Assembly (NCBI GenBank): GCA_031376385.1
Contig: JANMDQ010000023.1
Coordinates: 1 to 64,000 of the forward strand
Source: Aquisediminimonas sp031376385
GTDB lineage: Bacteria; Pseudomonadota; Alphaproteobacteria; Sphingomonadales; Sphingomonadaceae
Reading direction: 5' to 3'
DNA length: 64,000 nt
A model generated the notes under the pieces. It did no database searches. It was not told the origin of the DNA and worked only from the letters and a program-made list of their open reading frames with translations. This document shows, piece after piece, positions 15,406-24,006 of the stretch. Positions within the stretch are counted from its first letter, which is position 1, and each line of letters begins with the position of its first letter. The translations under genes and the position numbers were made by a program.

Positions 15406-16062
15406 ATGAATTATAAGCTTCTCTTTAGCTCTGCGCTCCTCGCAGCAGTTGCTCTCCCAACGGTCGGCAACGCTGCTGTCGTGACTTGCAATGTTGTGAC
15501 AGCACAAACGGTCGGGCCAGTTTTGATCGGTGGCTGCAATATGTTTTCGCCACTGCCAAGCGCGGTTGGTAACAACAACCAACAAACCATAAATTTGCAG
15601 TATTTCGCAGGCCAGACCAAGATTGTGGGCGCTGCTTTGGCGTCCACCCTGAGCGGTCTGGGTATTACAGTCGCAGCCACTCAAAAAGTGGCATCGGACT
15701 TTTTCGTTTTTGATCCAGCCCGCACATCTTTGGCCAGCGGAACGATTACATTCGCAAATAATGTTCTCGGCATTATCAGCACCCGGACCGGGCTGATAGC
15801 TATTCGGCCAACGTCGGCATTTGGGCTTGCGGGTGTGACTGTCAATACGCCTACGCTTGTCGGCTTTGAGCGTGGTGACACTGCCTCATTCGCCGGGAAT
15901 ACAGTAAGTCTGCGGCTTACAGGCGCTTCACCGGGTGACACGTTTGCCGTTCTCACAGCTGTGCCAGAGCCTTCCACTTGGATGATGATGCTGTTTGGTT
16001 TTGGCGTTGCAGGCTTCGCCCTGCGTCGTCGTCGGCAGAATTTTGCCGTTAGCTTTTCTTGA
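15406..16062 (+). CDS. PEPxxWA-CTERM sorting domain protein (1)
   Basis: A 218-residue exported protein. The N-terminus is a signal peptide (MNYKLLFSSALLAAVALPTVGNA). The C-terminus has the exosortase recognition module: PEPSTW near residue 187, a hydrophobic helix, then the basic cluster RRRRQ. Such proteins are exported, anchored and processed by exosortase (XrtA type), which is not encoded in this window. The central part is a mainly beta, Thr/Val/Asn-rich domain with two N-terminal cysteines and no recognisable enzyme. ATG 15406 is preferred over 15394 because GGGG lies upstream of it. A strong terminator follows. Confidence 0.85.
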   Translation: MNYKLLFSSALLAAVALPTVGNAAVVTCNVVTAQTVGPVLIGGCNMFSPLPSAVGNNNQQTINLQYFAGQTKIVGAALASTLSGLGITVAATQKVASDFFVFDPARTSLASGTITFANNVLGIISTRTGLIAIRPTSAFGLAGVTVNTPTLVGFERGDTASFAGNTVSLRLTGASPGDTFAVLTAVPEPSTWMMMLFGFGVAGFALRRRRQNFAVSFS

Positions 16063-16092
16063 TCATTTGATCGGGAGACTCGAAAGGCTTAT

Positions 16093-16130
16093 GAGCCGAG
16101 TCAAGTGGTGAGATCCTCTTGGCTCGGCTC
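16093..16130. terminator. Terminator after the first PEPxxWA-CTERM gene
   Basis: GAGCCGAGTCAAG (16093-16105) pairs with CTTGGCTCGGCTC (16118-16130) over 13 bp with one wobble, followed by TTGTGTTTTC. It lies 30 bp after the stop codon and separates this gene from the hydrolase gene. Confidence 0.8.
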
Positions 16131-16197
16131 TTGTGTTTTCAGGGTCACCGAGAACCAAGCCGTCAGTATAGCTGTTTAGGACCGTGATTTGAATGAG

Positions 16198-17196
16198 ATG
16201 ATGTCTATTTCAGGCCGATTAGACCGCAAGTTGCGGTTGGTGCCTGCGCTTGGCATTCTTTTTCTGCTCGTTTCCTGCTTCTCTCTGGCAGGTACGGTAG
16301 CTCCTCTCTCTCCGCTTGAGAGGAAAGTGCAAGCCGCGATGGCCAAGCAGGACGTATCGCAGATTGACGCGGAACCTCTGCTTTTCAAGGCGATCCCTAC
16401 CGAAGATGCGGAGCGTTTGAACGCGGCAGTTCTGGCCGATCCATCCGCCATTGTCTCGGCGCGCCCCTTTTCGCTTGGGGGTGGTGGTGAAGATTTTCCG
16501 ACGCGGATGACTGCGCTCGACTGCCTGACAGCGGCTATTTATTACGAAGCGGCCACGGAATCTTTGACGGGTCAGCGCGCCGTCGCTCAAGTGGTTCTCA
16601 ACCGTGTGCGTCATCCTGCATACCCTAATTCGGTTTGCGGTGTCGTGTTTCAGGGCTCTGAGCGCGTCACGGGCTGCCAGTTTTCTTTTACCTGCGATGG
16701 CGCGCTTTCCCGGACACCGTCAAAAGCTATGTGGCAACGAGCAACCGGTATCGCCGTCGCCGCGCTTGCAGGATATGTTGAAAACTCTGTAGGCACGGCG
16801 ACCCACTATCATACGACTTGGGTTGTTCCCTATTGGCGGTCGAGCTTAACGAAGCTGACGACCATTGGTGCGCACATCTTTTACCGTTGGGCTGGATCAA
16901 CAGGTCTGCCACCCGCCTTTACGCAGCGCTATGCTGGATTGGAATTCCTTCCCGAAACGCGGCAACCTGTTTTGTCCACCGAAGCTCAGCCAGTTGACGA
17001 TTTTGCCGTCGCGCGCGAACAATCCGTCACTGCGCAGGTTGCTCCTGCACGGCCCCAGATTGGTCCTGATGTTGGGGAGTTGAAAGTGGCGCATGCCGCT
17101 CCGATAGCGGCAGACGAAAGGCACGGACGATTGGCGGCGGATGAGAATCAGTCTCTTTTGCTAACGTCAACGGCCGAGGGCGGCCTGAAACAGTGA
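16198..17196 (+). CDS. SleB/CwlJ-type cell-wall hydrolase
   Basis: A predicted periplasmic peptidoglycan hydrolase of the Hydrolase_2 (SleB) family, about 332 residues. The N-terminus has a membrane/signal segment (LGILFLLVSCFSLAGTV). The catalytic domain lies at about 105-230 with the hallmark DCLTAAIYYEAATES, where the Glu is the likely catalytic acid, then VVLNRVRHPAYP, CQFSFTCDG and ATHYHT. The C-terminal about 90 residues are low-complexity and unassigned. The start is uncertain: TTG 16189, ATG 16198 and ATG 16201 are in frame and none has a strong ribosome site. In non-sporulating proteobacteria these enzymes probably remodel the wall. It sits between two PEPxxWA-CTERM genes. Confidence 0.85.
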   Translation: MMSISGRLDRKLRLVPALGILFLLVSCFSLAGTVAPLSPLERKVQAAMAKQDVSQIDAEPLLFKAIPTEDAERLNAAVLADPSAIVSARPFSLGGGGEDFPTRMTALDCLTAAIYYEAATESLTGQRAVAQVVLNRVRHPAYPNSVCGVVFQGSERVTGCQFSFTCDGALSRTPSKAMWQRATGIAVAALAGYVENSVGTATHYHTTWVVPYWRSSLTKLTTIGAHIFYRWAGSTGLPPAFTQRYAGLEFLPETRQPVLSTEAQPVDDFAVAREQSVTAQVAPARPQIGPDVGELKVAHAAPIAADERHGRLAADENQSLLLTSTAEGGLKQ

Positions 17197-17287
17197 AAAG
17201 TCTATCCGACTGAGAGCAAAAGAAAATTTGTAGATTAACTTCAATTGAGACTTATATAAGACGAACTGGCGGGTTACGAACTGGGGC

Positions 17288-17881
17288 ATGGCAACAATGA
17301 GCGGAAATTTTTACCTGACAGAACGCAAGCACCAACGCATTGCCGTCGGCCTTTTCTTTCTGATGCTTGGGGGAACATCGTTTGGCTTCCAGAATCAGCG
17401 CGAACTGTTCGATGCCCCCGGGGCTTTGCCTGCGGCTCCAGCCGCTTTGACCGCTTTTGTGTCTCCAGCGGTTGATGATGCATCGGAAACGTCCCGGGTT
17501 TTGATTGTTCCTAGAGGATTTCCAGGCATCCCGCAGCGGCGTCGCTTGTCTCCGGCGCGTGACGTGGTGCAACCCGCAACATCACAAAGCCTCCCTATAT
17601 CCCAAAGTGATTTGCCCAACGATGACGCTCCAGCAGCGTCTATTGATCCCGTTATTGAGAATGCGGGCGGGACGGACATTCCTGGCATCGTGACCAACGA
17701 AGATCAGTTGGCACTTGCCTCTCCGCCGCAAGGGACAATTGGACAAGAAGAGGAAGTTGCCGAAATTCCGCCAGGCGCTGTTCCTGAGCCCTCGACTTGG
17801 TTGATGCTGATTATCGGCTTTATGGTGATAGGATCTGCGTTCCGCCGTTCCACTGTCAATGGCGCGATCGCCTCCGCTTAA
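17288..17881 (+). CDS. PEPxxWA-CTERM sorting domain protein (2)
   Basis: A 197-residue protein with one N-terminal membrane segment (about 17-34, IAVGLFFLMLGGTSFGF) and a C-terminal exosortase signal, VPEPSTWLMLIIGF, followed by a short hydrophobic run and Arg-Arg. The middle, about 130 residues, is disordered, rich in Pro, Ala, Ser and Asp, and has no known domain. It looks like a short surface anchor or spacer. The basic tail (FRRSTVNG) is weaker than in protein 1. It overlaps the convergent DUF3501 stop by 4 bp. Confidence 0.8.
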   Translation: MATMSGNFYLTERKHQRIAVGLFFLMLGGTSFGFQNQRELFDAPGALPAAPAALTAFVSPAVDDASETSRVLIVPRGFPGIPQRRRLSPARDVVQPATSQSLPISQSDLPNDDAPAASIDPVIENAGGTDIPGIVTNEDQLALASPPQGTIGQEEEVAEIPPGAVPEPSTWLMLIIGFMVIGSAFRRSTVNGAIASA

Positions 17882-18471
17882 GCGAAATCTCCAACCAGTT
17901 CATCGCGAATAGGCCCCATCACCAAGGCGGCATGGCCATAATTGGGATGATCAATCCTCAATATCACATCCGTCGCGGGATTGCGCAACGCAGCGACTTG
18001 GGCATCCGTGAAGGGGAAGTGAAGGAAATGGACGCTGGCCGTTTTGCCATCTGATTTGGTGCGGTCGAGATCTGCCTCAGACACGGCAACAATGCGTTCT
18101 CCATCGATGCTGATGCTGACATGATCTTCAACGCCGCCCAACTGGCCCAAAACAATCGCGCGCTTGGCTTCGTCGCTAATCTCAAACATCAGCGTTGCTG
18201 AAAACTCTGACCCGTTTGGAATCATTGGGTTATAAGCGGCCAGCTCATCGGGCAATTGTGCGTCGCCGCCCTTTTCAATCCACAGCATTTCCTGCACCTG
18301 ATACCACATTGTATCCCAATTTTCGAAATAGACCGTGGCATAAGGGCCTACCGAAAGGCGACGGTTTTTCTTACGCTCCGACAGAGTTTTTCGGTGGGCC
18401 ACGCGCAACGTGCCCCACTCTGAAAGCGGGAGTATGTCGGCGGGCGTGATGTCATAAGTGGCACGAGGCAT
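17878..18471 (-). CDS. DUF3501 family protein
   Basis: A 197-residue soluble protein of the DUF3501 family, with no known biochemical function. Family features include the N-terminal ITPADILPLSEW, the basic stretch RKTLSERKKNRRLSVGP and the segment VYFENWDTMWYQVQEML. It has a strong ribosome site (AAGGAA, 7 bp before ATG) and starts 19 bp after the Fe-S oxidoreductase stop. DUF3501, the Fe-S protein and rubrerythrin occur together in many proteobacteria, which suggests a shared redox or peroxide-stress role. That is inference from context. Confidence 0.88.
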   Translation of the reverse strand: MPRATYDITPADILPLSEWGTLRVAHRKTLSERKKNRRLSVGPYATVYFENWDTMWYQVQEMLWIEKGGDAQLPDELAAYNPMIPNGSEFSATLMFEISDEAKRAIVLGQLGGVEDHVSISIDGERIVAVSEADLDRTKSDGKTASVHFLHFPFTDAQVAALRNPATDVILRIDHPNYGHAALVMGPIRDELVGDFA

Positions 18472-18490
18472 GGTAGGTTCCTTCTTATGG

Positions 18491-19819
18491 CTAAAACCCG
18501 TAGGCCTTGGCCATCACTTCAATGGGGTGACCAATACGGTCAGGGATGGTCGCTGCCCCCGTGGCTTCCATCACTTGGCGCAAATGAGGTCCGGCCAGCG
18601 GGCATTCGGTAACGATAATGTCGGGATTGGTCTTGGTGAGCGCACGAGCGGCGGGCTTTCCGACTCTGATCGCGGTTTCGAAATTCTCTTTGAAAATGCC
18701 CCACTTGCCCCCGTGGCCGGAGCATCGCTCCGTAAGAGCAGGCGAAGCGCCGGGAATGAGCTTGAGCATTTCCATCGCCTTTGGCCCCATATTCTGGGCG
18801 CGTGCGTGGCAGGCAAAATGTACGCCGATTTTAGATGGCATTTCGGCAATTGGCATCAGGCCTTGCCGCTTCGATACATCGACGACATATTCTGATAGAT
18901 CGAACGTCGCGGCGCTGAGCTTCTTAACTGTTTCATTTTCAGACAACAGCAACGGCCATTCAAATTTCAGCATTAATGCGCAGCTGGTGGTTAATGGAAC
19001 GATGTCATAGCCGTCATCGATCAGTGGCGCGAAGAAAGCGGCTACCGCCTCTGCGCTGCCCGCAACAGCGGCCAAATCACCATTTTCAAACTTTGGCATC
19101 CCGCAGCACTGGGGATGCTCTACTCGCACCGCGACGCCGTTATGGGTCAGTATCTTGATCGCGGCTTCGCCCGGCGTCTGATCATTAAATTCGCCGTAGC
19201 ACGTGGCATAAAGCACAGCCTTGCGGCCAAAGCCCGGCGCATCAGGGTTGGGTGCTGGCAGGCCAATTTTGGATTTGAGGGTTAAAGGCTCTCCGGCAAA
19301 CGGGGGGAGATAAGCTTTGGCGTCAATGCCCAGCGTCGCGCCCATGACACCGCGTAGTAGGCTGCCATCCTTTGTAGCCCAATTGACAAGGCCAGAAGAG
19401 AAGCTTCCCAACCCGCCATTGCGGTCTGTTTCCGCCAATTGCTTATCAGTAAAAGTCGTTTCGCCTTTCTTATGCTCGATCGCGCGGGCGCGGAGCATCA
19501 AATGCGGGAAATCCAGATCAAATTCGTGCGGCGGCACATAGGGACATTTGGTGAGGAAACACATGTCGCACAGCGTGCACTCGTCAACGACGCTTTTAAG
19601 CTCTGTCGCGGACAAGTCTTCAACTTCCTCTGTCGCGCTTTCGTCGATCAGATCGAACAATTTGGGGAAGCTGTCACAAAGATTAAAACAGCGCCTGCAC
19701 CCATGGCAAATGTCAAAAACCCGGCGCAGCTCTCCGTCAAGCGCCGCTTCATCGTAAAAGGCATCGTCCTGCCAAGCGATGGGGTGACGGATGGGCGCAC
19801 CTAAGCTGCCTTCGCTCAT
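18491..19819 (-). CDS. HdrD/GlpC-like iron-sulfur oxidoreductase
   Basis: A 442-residue soluble Fe-S protein that probably transfers electrons. Two 4Fe-4S motifs lie near the N-terminus, CHGCRRCFNLCDSFP (about 34-48) and CTLCDMCFLTKCPYVPP (about 80-96). Two CCG-type cysteine domains follow, one with CYGEFNDQTPG...HPQCCGMPKFENGD and one with CHARAQNMGP...CSGHGGKWG. This is the arrangement of heterodisulfide-reductase D and GlpC. No membrane helix is visible, and no flavin partner or lactate/glycerol dehydrogenase is adjacent. The rubrerythrin upstream and DUF3501 downstream place it in a conserved three-gene module whose substrate is not established. Confidence 0.88.
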   Translation of the reverse strand: MSEGSLGAPIRHPIAWQDDAFYDEAALDGELRRVFDICHGCRRCFNLCDSFPKLFDLIDESATEEVEDLSATELKSVVDECTLCDMCFLTKCPYVPPHEFDLDFPHLMLRARAIEHKKGETTFTDKQLAETDRNGGLGSFSSGLVNWATKDGSLLRGVMGATLGIDAKAYLPPFAGEPLTLKSKIGLPAPNPDAPGFGRKAVLYATCYGEFNDQTPGEAAIKILTHNGVAVRVEHPQCCGMPKFENGDLAAVAGSAEAVAAFFAPLIDDGYDIVPLTTSCALMLKFEWPLLLSENETVKKLSAATFDLSEYVVDVSKRQGLMPIAEMPSKIGVHFACHARAQNMGPKAMEMLKLIPGASPALTERCSGHGGKWGIFKENFETAIRVGKPAARALTKTNPDIIVTECPLAGPHLRQVMEATGAATIPDRIGHPIEVMAKAYGF

Positions 19820-19945
19820 GACGGACTGACCTTAGCTTGAGGGAACGAAGGGATAATCGGGGCCACCCACACTTATTTGAGGGGGGGAGGGTGCAAATGA
19901 CCCCGATCATGCGACCCCAGAGGGGAAGCGAAGATTACCGTACTG

Positions 19946-20368
19946 TTACGCTTCGGCAATCGATTCCAATGTCTTTTGGAACTTACCGGCATGGCTTTTT
20001 TCAGCCTTGGCCAGCGTTTCAAACCAATCGGCAATTTCGTCAAAACCTTCTTCACGGGCTTCACGCGCCATAGACGGATACATATCGGTATATTCGTGAG
20101 TTTCGCCCACAATGGAGGCTTTTAGATTGGCCACAGTATCACCAATTGGTTCGCCTGTGGCTGGGTCGCCCACTTCTTCAAGAAATTCAAGATGACCATG
20201 GGCGTGGCCCGTTTCGCCTTCGGCGGTCGAACGGAACACTGCGGCTACATCGTTAAAACCTTCGATGTCAGCCTTTTGCGCGAAATAAAGATAGCGGCGA
20301 TTGGCTTGGCTTTCGCCAGCAAATGCGGCTTTGAGGTTGTCTTCGGTTTTTGATCCAGCGAGTCCCAT
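19946..20368 (-). CDS. Rubrerythrin-type diiron protein
   Basis: A 140-residue ferritin-like protein with two ExxH-type iron motifs, visible as FAGESQANRRY and TAEGETGHAHGH in the first half and VGETHEYTDMYP and AKAEKSHAGKF in the second. It should form a four-helix diiron site that reduces peroxide. The C-terminal rubredoxin domain of classical rubrerythrin is absent, since there is no CxxC pair, so another electron donor is needed; the downstream Fe-S oxidoreductase is a candidate. AAAGGAGA lies 6 bp before ATG. The gap to the next gene on the same strand is 126 bp. Confidence 0.92.
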   Translation of the reverse strand: MGLAGSKTEDNLKAAFAGESQANRRYLYFAQKADIEGFNDVAAVFRSTAEGETGHAHGHLEFLEEVGDPATGEPIGDTVANLKASIVGETHEYTDMYPSMAREAREEGFDEIADWFETLAKAEKSHAGKFQKTLESIAEA

Positions 20369-20584
20369 GGTGTCTCTCCTTTGAACAAATAATTTTCGGG
20401 TAGATTTCTTTACCGTCCATGACAGTCATTGCCGAATTGATTTTTCCGCTACTATTGATCGATTCTTTCGATCACAACGTAATTGCATGCTAGCGGATTG
20501 GCACAGTTTGTTAGATAATTTTACATAGCCCTTAGGCGGTATGAGGACCAGTCTTACAGGGTCTGAATTTTAATTCTTAAGACC

Positions 20585-21958
20585 TCAAAAGCTCATCTCA
20601 TCATAGACTCGTGACAGATCCCCACCCCATTCGCCGTTAAATTTCACTAGCAGATTATGCGCAGGCGAATTCCCGCTTTCGACAATTTCCCGTAACGGAT
20701 TTAGAAATCCCGTTTCATTGTCACCCATGCTGTTGGTCTCAGCGCGCGAGGAAAGCCCTGCGTGAGCGATATCAAGCACTTGTTTGCCCAGTGCCGCAAA
20801 ATCCCGCCCGTCGGGCGTTTTGGTGCAGAGACCTTCGCGCGGAATGGCATCGCGAATGCGCTGATGATCTTCCACTGTCCAGTCTTTTACCAGATCCCAC
20901 GCGGCATCAAGTGCCGATTGATCGTAAAGCAGCCCGACCCAAAGCGCAGGCAGCGCACAAATTTTGTTCCAGCGCCCACCGTCTGACCCGCGCATTTCAA
21001 GAAAGCTTTTCAAACGAACTTCAGGAAAGGCAGTGGAAAGATGGTCAACCCAATCGGAAAGCAAGGGCTTTTCACCGGGCAGGACCGACAGTTTGCCGTC
21101 GAGAAAATCACGAAAACTCAAGCCCGCTGCATCAATATATTTCCCGTCGCGAAACACGAAATACATCGGCACATCCAGCGCATAATCGCAGTAACGATCA
21201 TAGCCAAACCCATCTTCAAAAACGAAGGGCAGCATTCCTGTTCGGTGCGGATCGGTGTCGGTCCAGATATGACTGCGGTAGGATAGGAAGCCGTTGGGTT
21301 TGCCTTCGGTAAACGGCGAATTCGCAAATAATGCTGTGCCAAGCGGCTGCAGGGCAAGCGACACCCGGAATTTCTTCACCATATCGGCTTCCGACGAATA
21401 ATCGAGGTTAGTCTGGATCGTGCACGTGCGTAGCATCATGTCCAGCCCCATGCTGCCGACGCGCGGCATATGGTCGAGCATGATCTTATACCGTCCCTTA
21501 GGCATGATCGGCAGTTCAGCGCGCGTCTTATCGGGCCACATGCCAAGGCCTAGAAAGCCCAAACCCAGCTCTGCACCCACTTCTTTGACTTGTTTCAAAT
21601 GGCGGCCTGTTTCAGCGCAGGTCTGATGCAAATTGCACAGTGGTGCACCTGACAGTTCGAGTTGCCCTGCTGGTTCCAGGCTAACGGTGCCGTCTTCGCC
21701 AGACAGCGCAATGACTTTGCCGCCTTCGTAAACAGGCTCCCACCCGTAACGGGTGAGTGCCATCAGCAAGTCATAGATGCCGCCGGGTTCTTCGTAGGAT
21801 GGCGCGCGGTGGTCTTCGGTACGATACACAAATTTCTCATGCTCCGTGCCAATCCGCCAACGCTCCTGAGGCTTTTCGCCACCTGAAAAGATGGAAAGAA
21901 GGTCATCGCGGTTTTCGATGAAGGGGTCGTGCTTATCAGACGTAGTGCGTGTGCTCAT
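20585..21958 (-). CDS. gshA: Glutamate-cysteine ligase
   Basis: This enzyme makes gamma-glutamylcysteine, the first step of glutathione synthesis. At about 457 residues it belongs to the plant/alphaproteobacterial class. Signature segments are IGTEHEKFVY near the N-terminus, SLEPAGQLELSGAP, MPRVGSMGLDMMLRTCTIQTN, and RSHIWTDTDPHRTGMLPF, all part of the ATP-grasp-like GCS2 fold. Two starts are possible, 21976 and ATG 21958. The second begins MSTRTTSDK as in relatives, but neither has a clear ribosome site. gloA and gloB elsewhere in the window use glutathione. Confidence 0.92.
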   Translation of the reverse strand: MSTRTTSDKHDPFIENRDDLLSIFSGGEKPQERWRIGTEHEKFVYRTEDHRAPSYEEPGGIYDLLMALTRYGWEPVYEGGKVIALSGEDGTVSLEPAGQLELSGAPLCNLHQTCAETGRHLKQVKEVGAELGLGFLGLGMWPDKTRAELPIMPKGRYKIMLDHMPRVGSMGLDMMLRTCTIQTNLDYSSEADMVKKFRVSLALQPLGTALFANSPFTEGKPNGFLSYRSHIWTDTDPHRTGMLPFVFEDGFGYDRYCDYALDVPMYFVFRDGKYIDAAGLSFRDFLDGKLSVLPGEKPLLSDWVDHLSTAFPEVRLKSFLEMRGSDGGRWNKICALPALWVGLLYDQSALDAAWDLVKDWTVEDHQRIRDAIPREGLCTKTPDGRDFAALGKQVLDIAHAGLSSRAETNSMGDNETGFLNPLREIVESGNSPAHNLLVKFNGEWGGDLSRVYDEMSF

Positions 21959-22119
21959 GTGCCGGGGTCTAGCCAAGTCAGTTGCATTTGAAAATGAAAT
22001 TCAGCCTGATCTGAAATACAGCCCAAAACAAGGTTACCAAAAGTTAACCACGCCAGCTTAAGGCAAGCCGTATCGATCCATTTCGGATGCAAATTGAGCG
22101 AGAACGGCCTGCATTTAGA

Positions 22120-24003
22120 ATGACTGCTGTATTTCAAATCAAACCGTGGCTGCGCGCCCTGTGCGCCTGCCTTGCGCTTGTGCTGTGCAGTTGGGCTTTG
22201 CCCGCGTCAGCCGCAACTTGCTCTCAAGCCGGATCTCAGGGCACTGCGCCAACCGCTTGGCAGACTTACTGCTGGCTCGATTTCTCAACCTATAATGACG
22301 TTACGGCGAGGTCTGCGGCGGGTCAGGTAATTAGCTATAGTCTGTCAGACGGGGCCACGCTCAGCTTCACTGTGAAGGCGACCAGTTCAACGGCAAGCGC
22401 CGTTAACGCTCGCGCCGCCCCGTCATGGACAGGGGCCGCAGTTGGCAATTCTGCCTTCATCAATATCCCCGGCCAGCCTGTCCTCTACATGGCGGATAGC
22501 GGCGCGACAGTGACGCTCACTTTCTCAGGCATTACGATCCTTCCGCCATCAGGAAGCTCAGCGGTGACGGCCTATGCTTTCGTTGTGGCGGACGCGGAAT
22601 CAACGGACGGCGCAGAGACAATCCAGACAGTGACGAACGGCAGCAATTGGACTCTGCTTGATTCGGTCCCGCCGATTTCGGGCTCGACCATGCCGACCCA
22701 GACCTTTGCTGGCCAAACCTTTACCACCGCTGGCGGCGGCGCGACTGGCAATGTCGGGGGCTATATCGTCGGGTCTAACAGCCCTTCCACGATCACAACC
22801 ACGATGGTGGGTTCAGGATTGCAGGGGGTCATGTTTGCTGTGCGTTTTGCGTCAATGCGGTTGACCAAAGTGATTTCCGGCGCGCGAGTGAATGCGGCAG
22901 ATCAATTCAAGTTCGACATTACCGCCACCACCAGCGGTGCGGTTCTGGCGACGGGCACAACATCGGGGATAAGCAATGGCCCGTTTCAGGCTGCTGCTAT
23001 TTCTCTGGCATCGGGCATTCCGCTGACTGTTTCTGAATCGATGGCGTCTGGCAGCGTGAGCACGCTTGCCAAATATCAGTCGACGCTCTCGTGTGTAAAT
23101 GGCACTTCATCATCATCCACGACCGTGCCGACAAATGCTCTGACGACATCCTATAGTTTTGGCGCCTTGCAATTCGGCGATGCAATCCAGTGCACTTTCA
23201 CCAATCAGCCTTTCCCGCATCTAACACTACGAAAGGTGATGGGTGCCGGCGGGCGAAGGTTCGATACTGATCAGTTCACATTGAACGTCGGGTCTGGCGC
23301 TACTGTTGTGGCAACCACCACAACCACCGGAACCGGCTCGACGATCACAAACGGAATGACGCCTCAGTTTCAGGCGACAATTGCAACGCCGTATAGTGTG
23401 AATGAAATCGGCGGGGGAGCGACCAATCTGGGCCTTTATACGCCAACGCTGGCTTGCATAAATGCATCTTCTTCCTCGACAGCGCTGCCGACGACGCTTG
23501 GCGGAACGATCACGCCAGTGATGGGCGATATCATCACTTGCACGATCACCAACACGCGCAAGCCAGCCGCCGCACTGTTGACCGTCATCAAATATTCGAC
23601 GGTTATTTCGGATCCGCAGAACGGAACGACTAACCCTAAAATGATCCCCGGCGCGGAGGTGCGCTATTTCATCACCGTCACCAACACAGGCAGCACTGTG
23701 GTTGATGCCAATAGCATTGTGATCACTGACCCCCTCCCCGCGCAGACGCTCTATAACGTTGCGTCGCCTGTTCAATTTACCAACGGCCCCACAGCCAGTG
23801 GACTTTCTGCCTTCAACCCCGCGACGATGGTGACATATTCCAATCTAGCCAGCGGCGGCACGCCTTACACCTACGTGCCGAACACGACAGGCTATGATGC
23901 GAATGTGAAGGGCCTTCGCATTGCGCCGGGCGGAACCATGGCCGCCGCGACGGCGACCACGCAGCCAAGCTTCACTGTGTCATTTCTGGTGCAGATTAAA
24001 TAG
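22120..24003 (+). CDS. Secreted CshA-fibril/DUF11 repeat protein
   Basis: A large exported protein of 627 residues (638 from the alternative ATG 22087). The signal peptide is LRALCACLALVLCSWALPASAA. A CshA-type fibril domain covers about 25-255 (YCWLDFSTYN, SFTVKATSS). Two prealbumin-like repeats follow, about 246-362 and 367-482, each opening L(T/R)K and closing with a cysteine-bearing ITCTxTN-like strand (IQCTFTNQ, ITCTITNT). A final DUF11-type domain (VRYFITVTNTGSTVVDA) completes it. No C-terminal sorting signal or autotransporter barrel was seen, so the anchoring mode is unclear. It probably acts as a surface or secreted adhesin-like filament subunit. It converges with rsmE, 3 bp away. 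Confidence 0.8.
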   Translation: MTAVFQIKPWLRALCACLALVLCSWALPASAATCSQAGSQGTAPTAWQTYCWLDFSTYNDVTARSAAGQVISYSLSDGATLSFTVKATSSTASAVNARAAPSWTGAAVGNSAFINIPGQPVLYMADSGATVTLTFSGITILPPSGSSAVTAYAFVVADAESTDGAETIQTVTNGSNWTLLDSVPPISGSTMPTQTFAGQTFTTAGGGATGNVGGYIVGSNSPSTITTTMVGSGLQGVMFAVRFASMRLTKVISGARVNAADQFKFDITATTSGAVLATGTTSGISNGPFQAAAISLASGIPLTVSESMASGSVSTLAKYQSTLSCVNGTSSSSTTVPTNALTTSYSFGALQFGDAIQCTFTNQPFPHLTLRKVMGAGGRRFDTDQFTLNVGSGATVVATTTTTGTGSTITNGMTPQFQATIATPYSVNEIGGGATNLGLYTPTLACINASSSSTALPTTLGGTITPVMGDIITCTITNTRKPAAALLTVIKYSTVISDPQNGTTNPKMIPGAEVRYFITVTNTGSTVVDANSIVITDPLPAQTLYNVASPVQFTNGPTASGLSAFNPATMVTYSNLASGGTPYTYVPNTTGYDANVKGLRIAPGGTMAAATATTQPSFTVSFLVQIK

Positions 24004-24006
24004 CAG

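Noticed and set aside
20499..20514. TGGCAC-N5-GTTA as a sigma-54 promoter
   Set aside because: The -12 element does not match TTGC and no plus-strand gene follows directly. No other -24/-12 match was found in the intergenic regions checked.
22044..22061. TTAA-N10-TTAA upstream of the CshA/DUF11 gene as a CtrA site
   Set aside because: The spacing is 10 rather than 7. The TTAA-N10-TTAA pair at about 10868-10885 (upstream of small peptide A) was dropped for the same reason.
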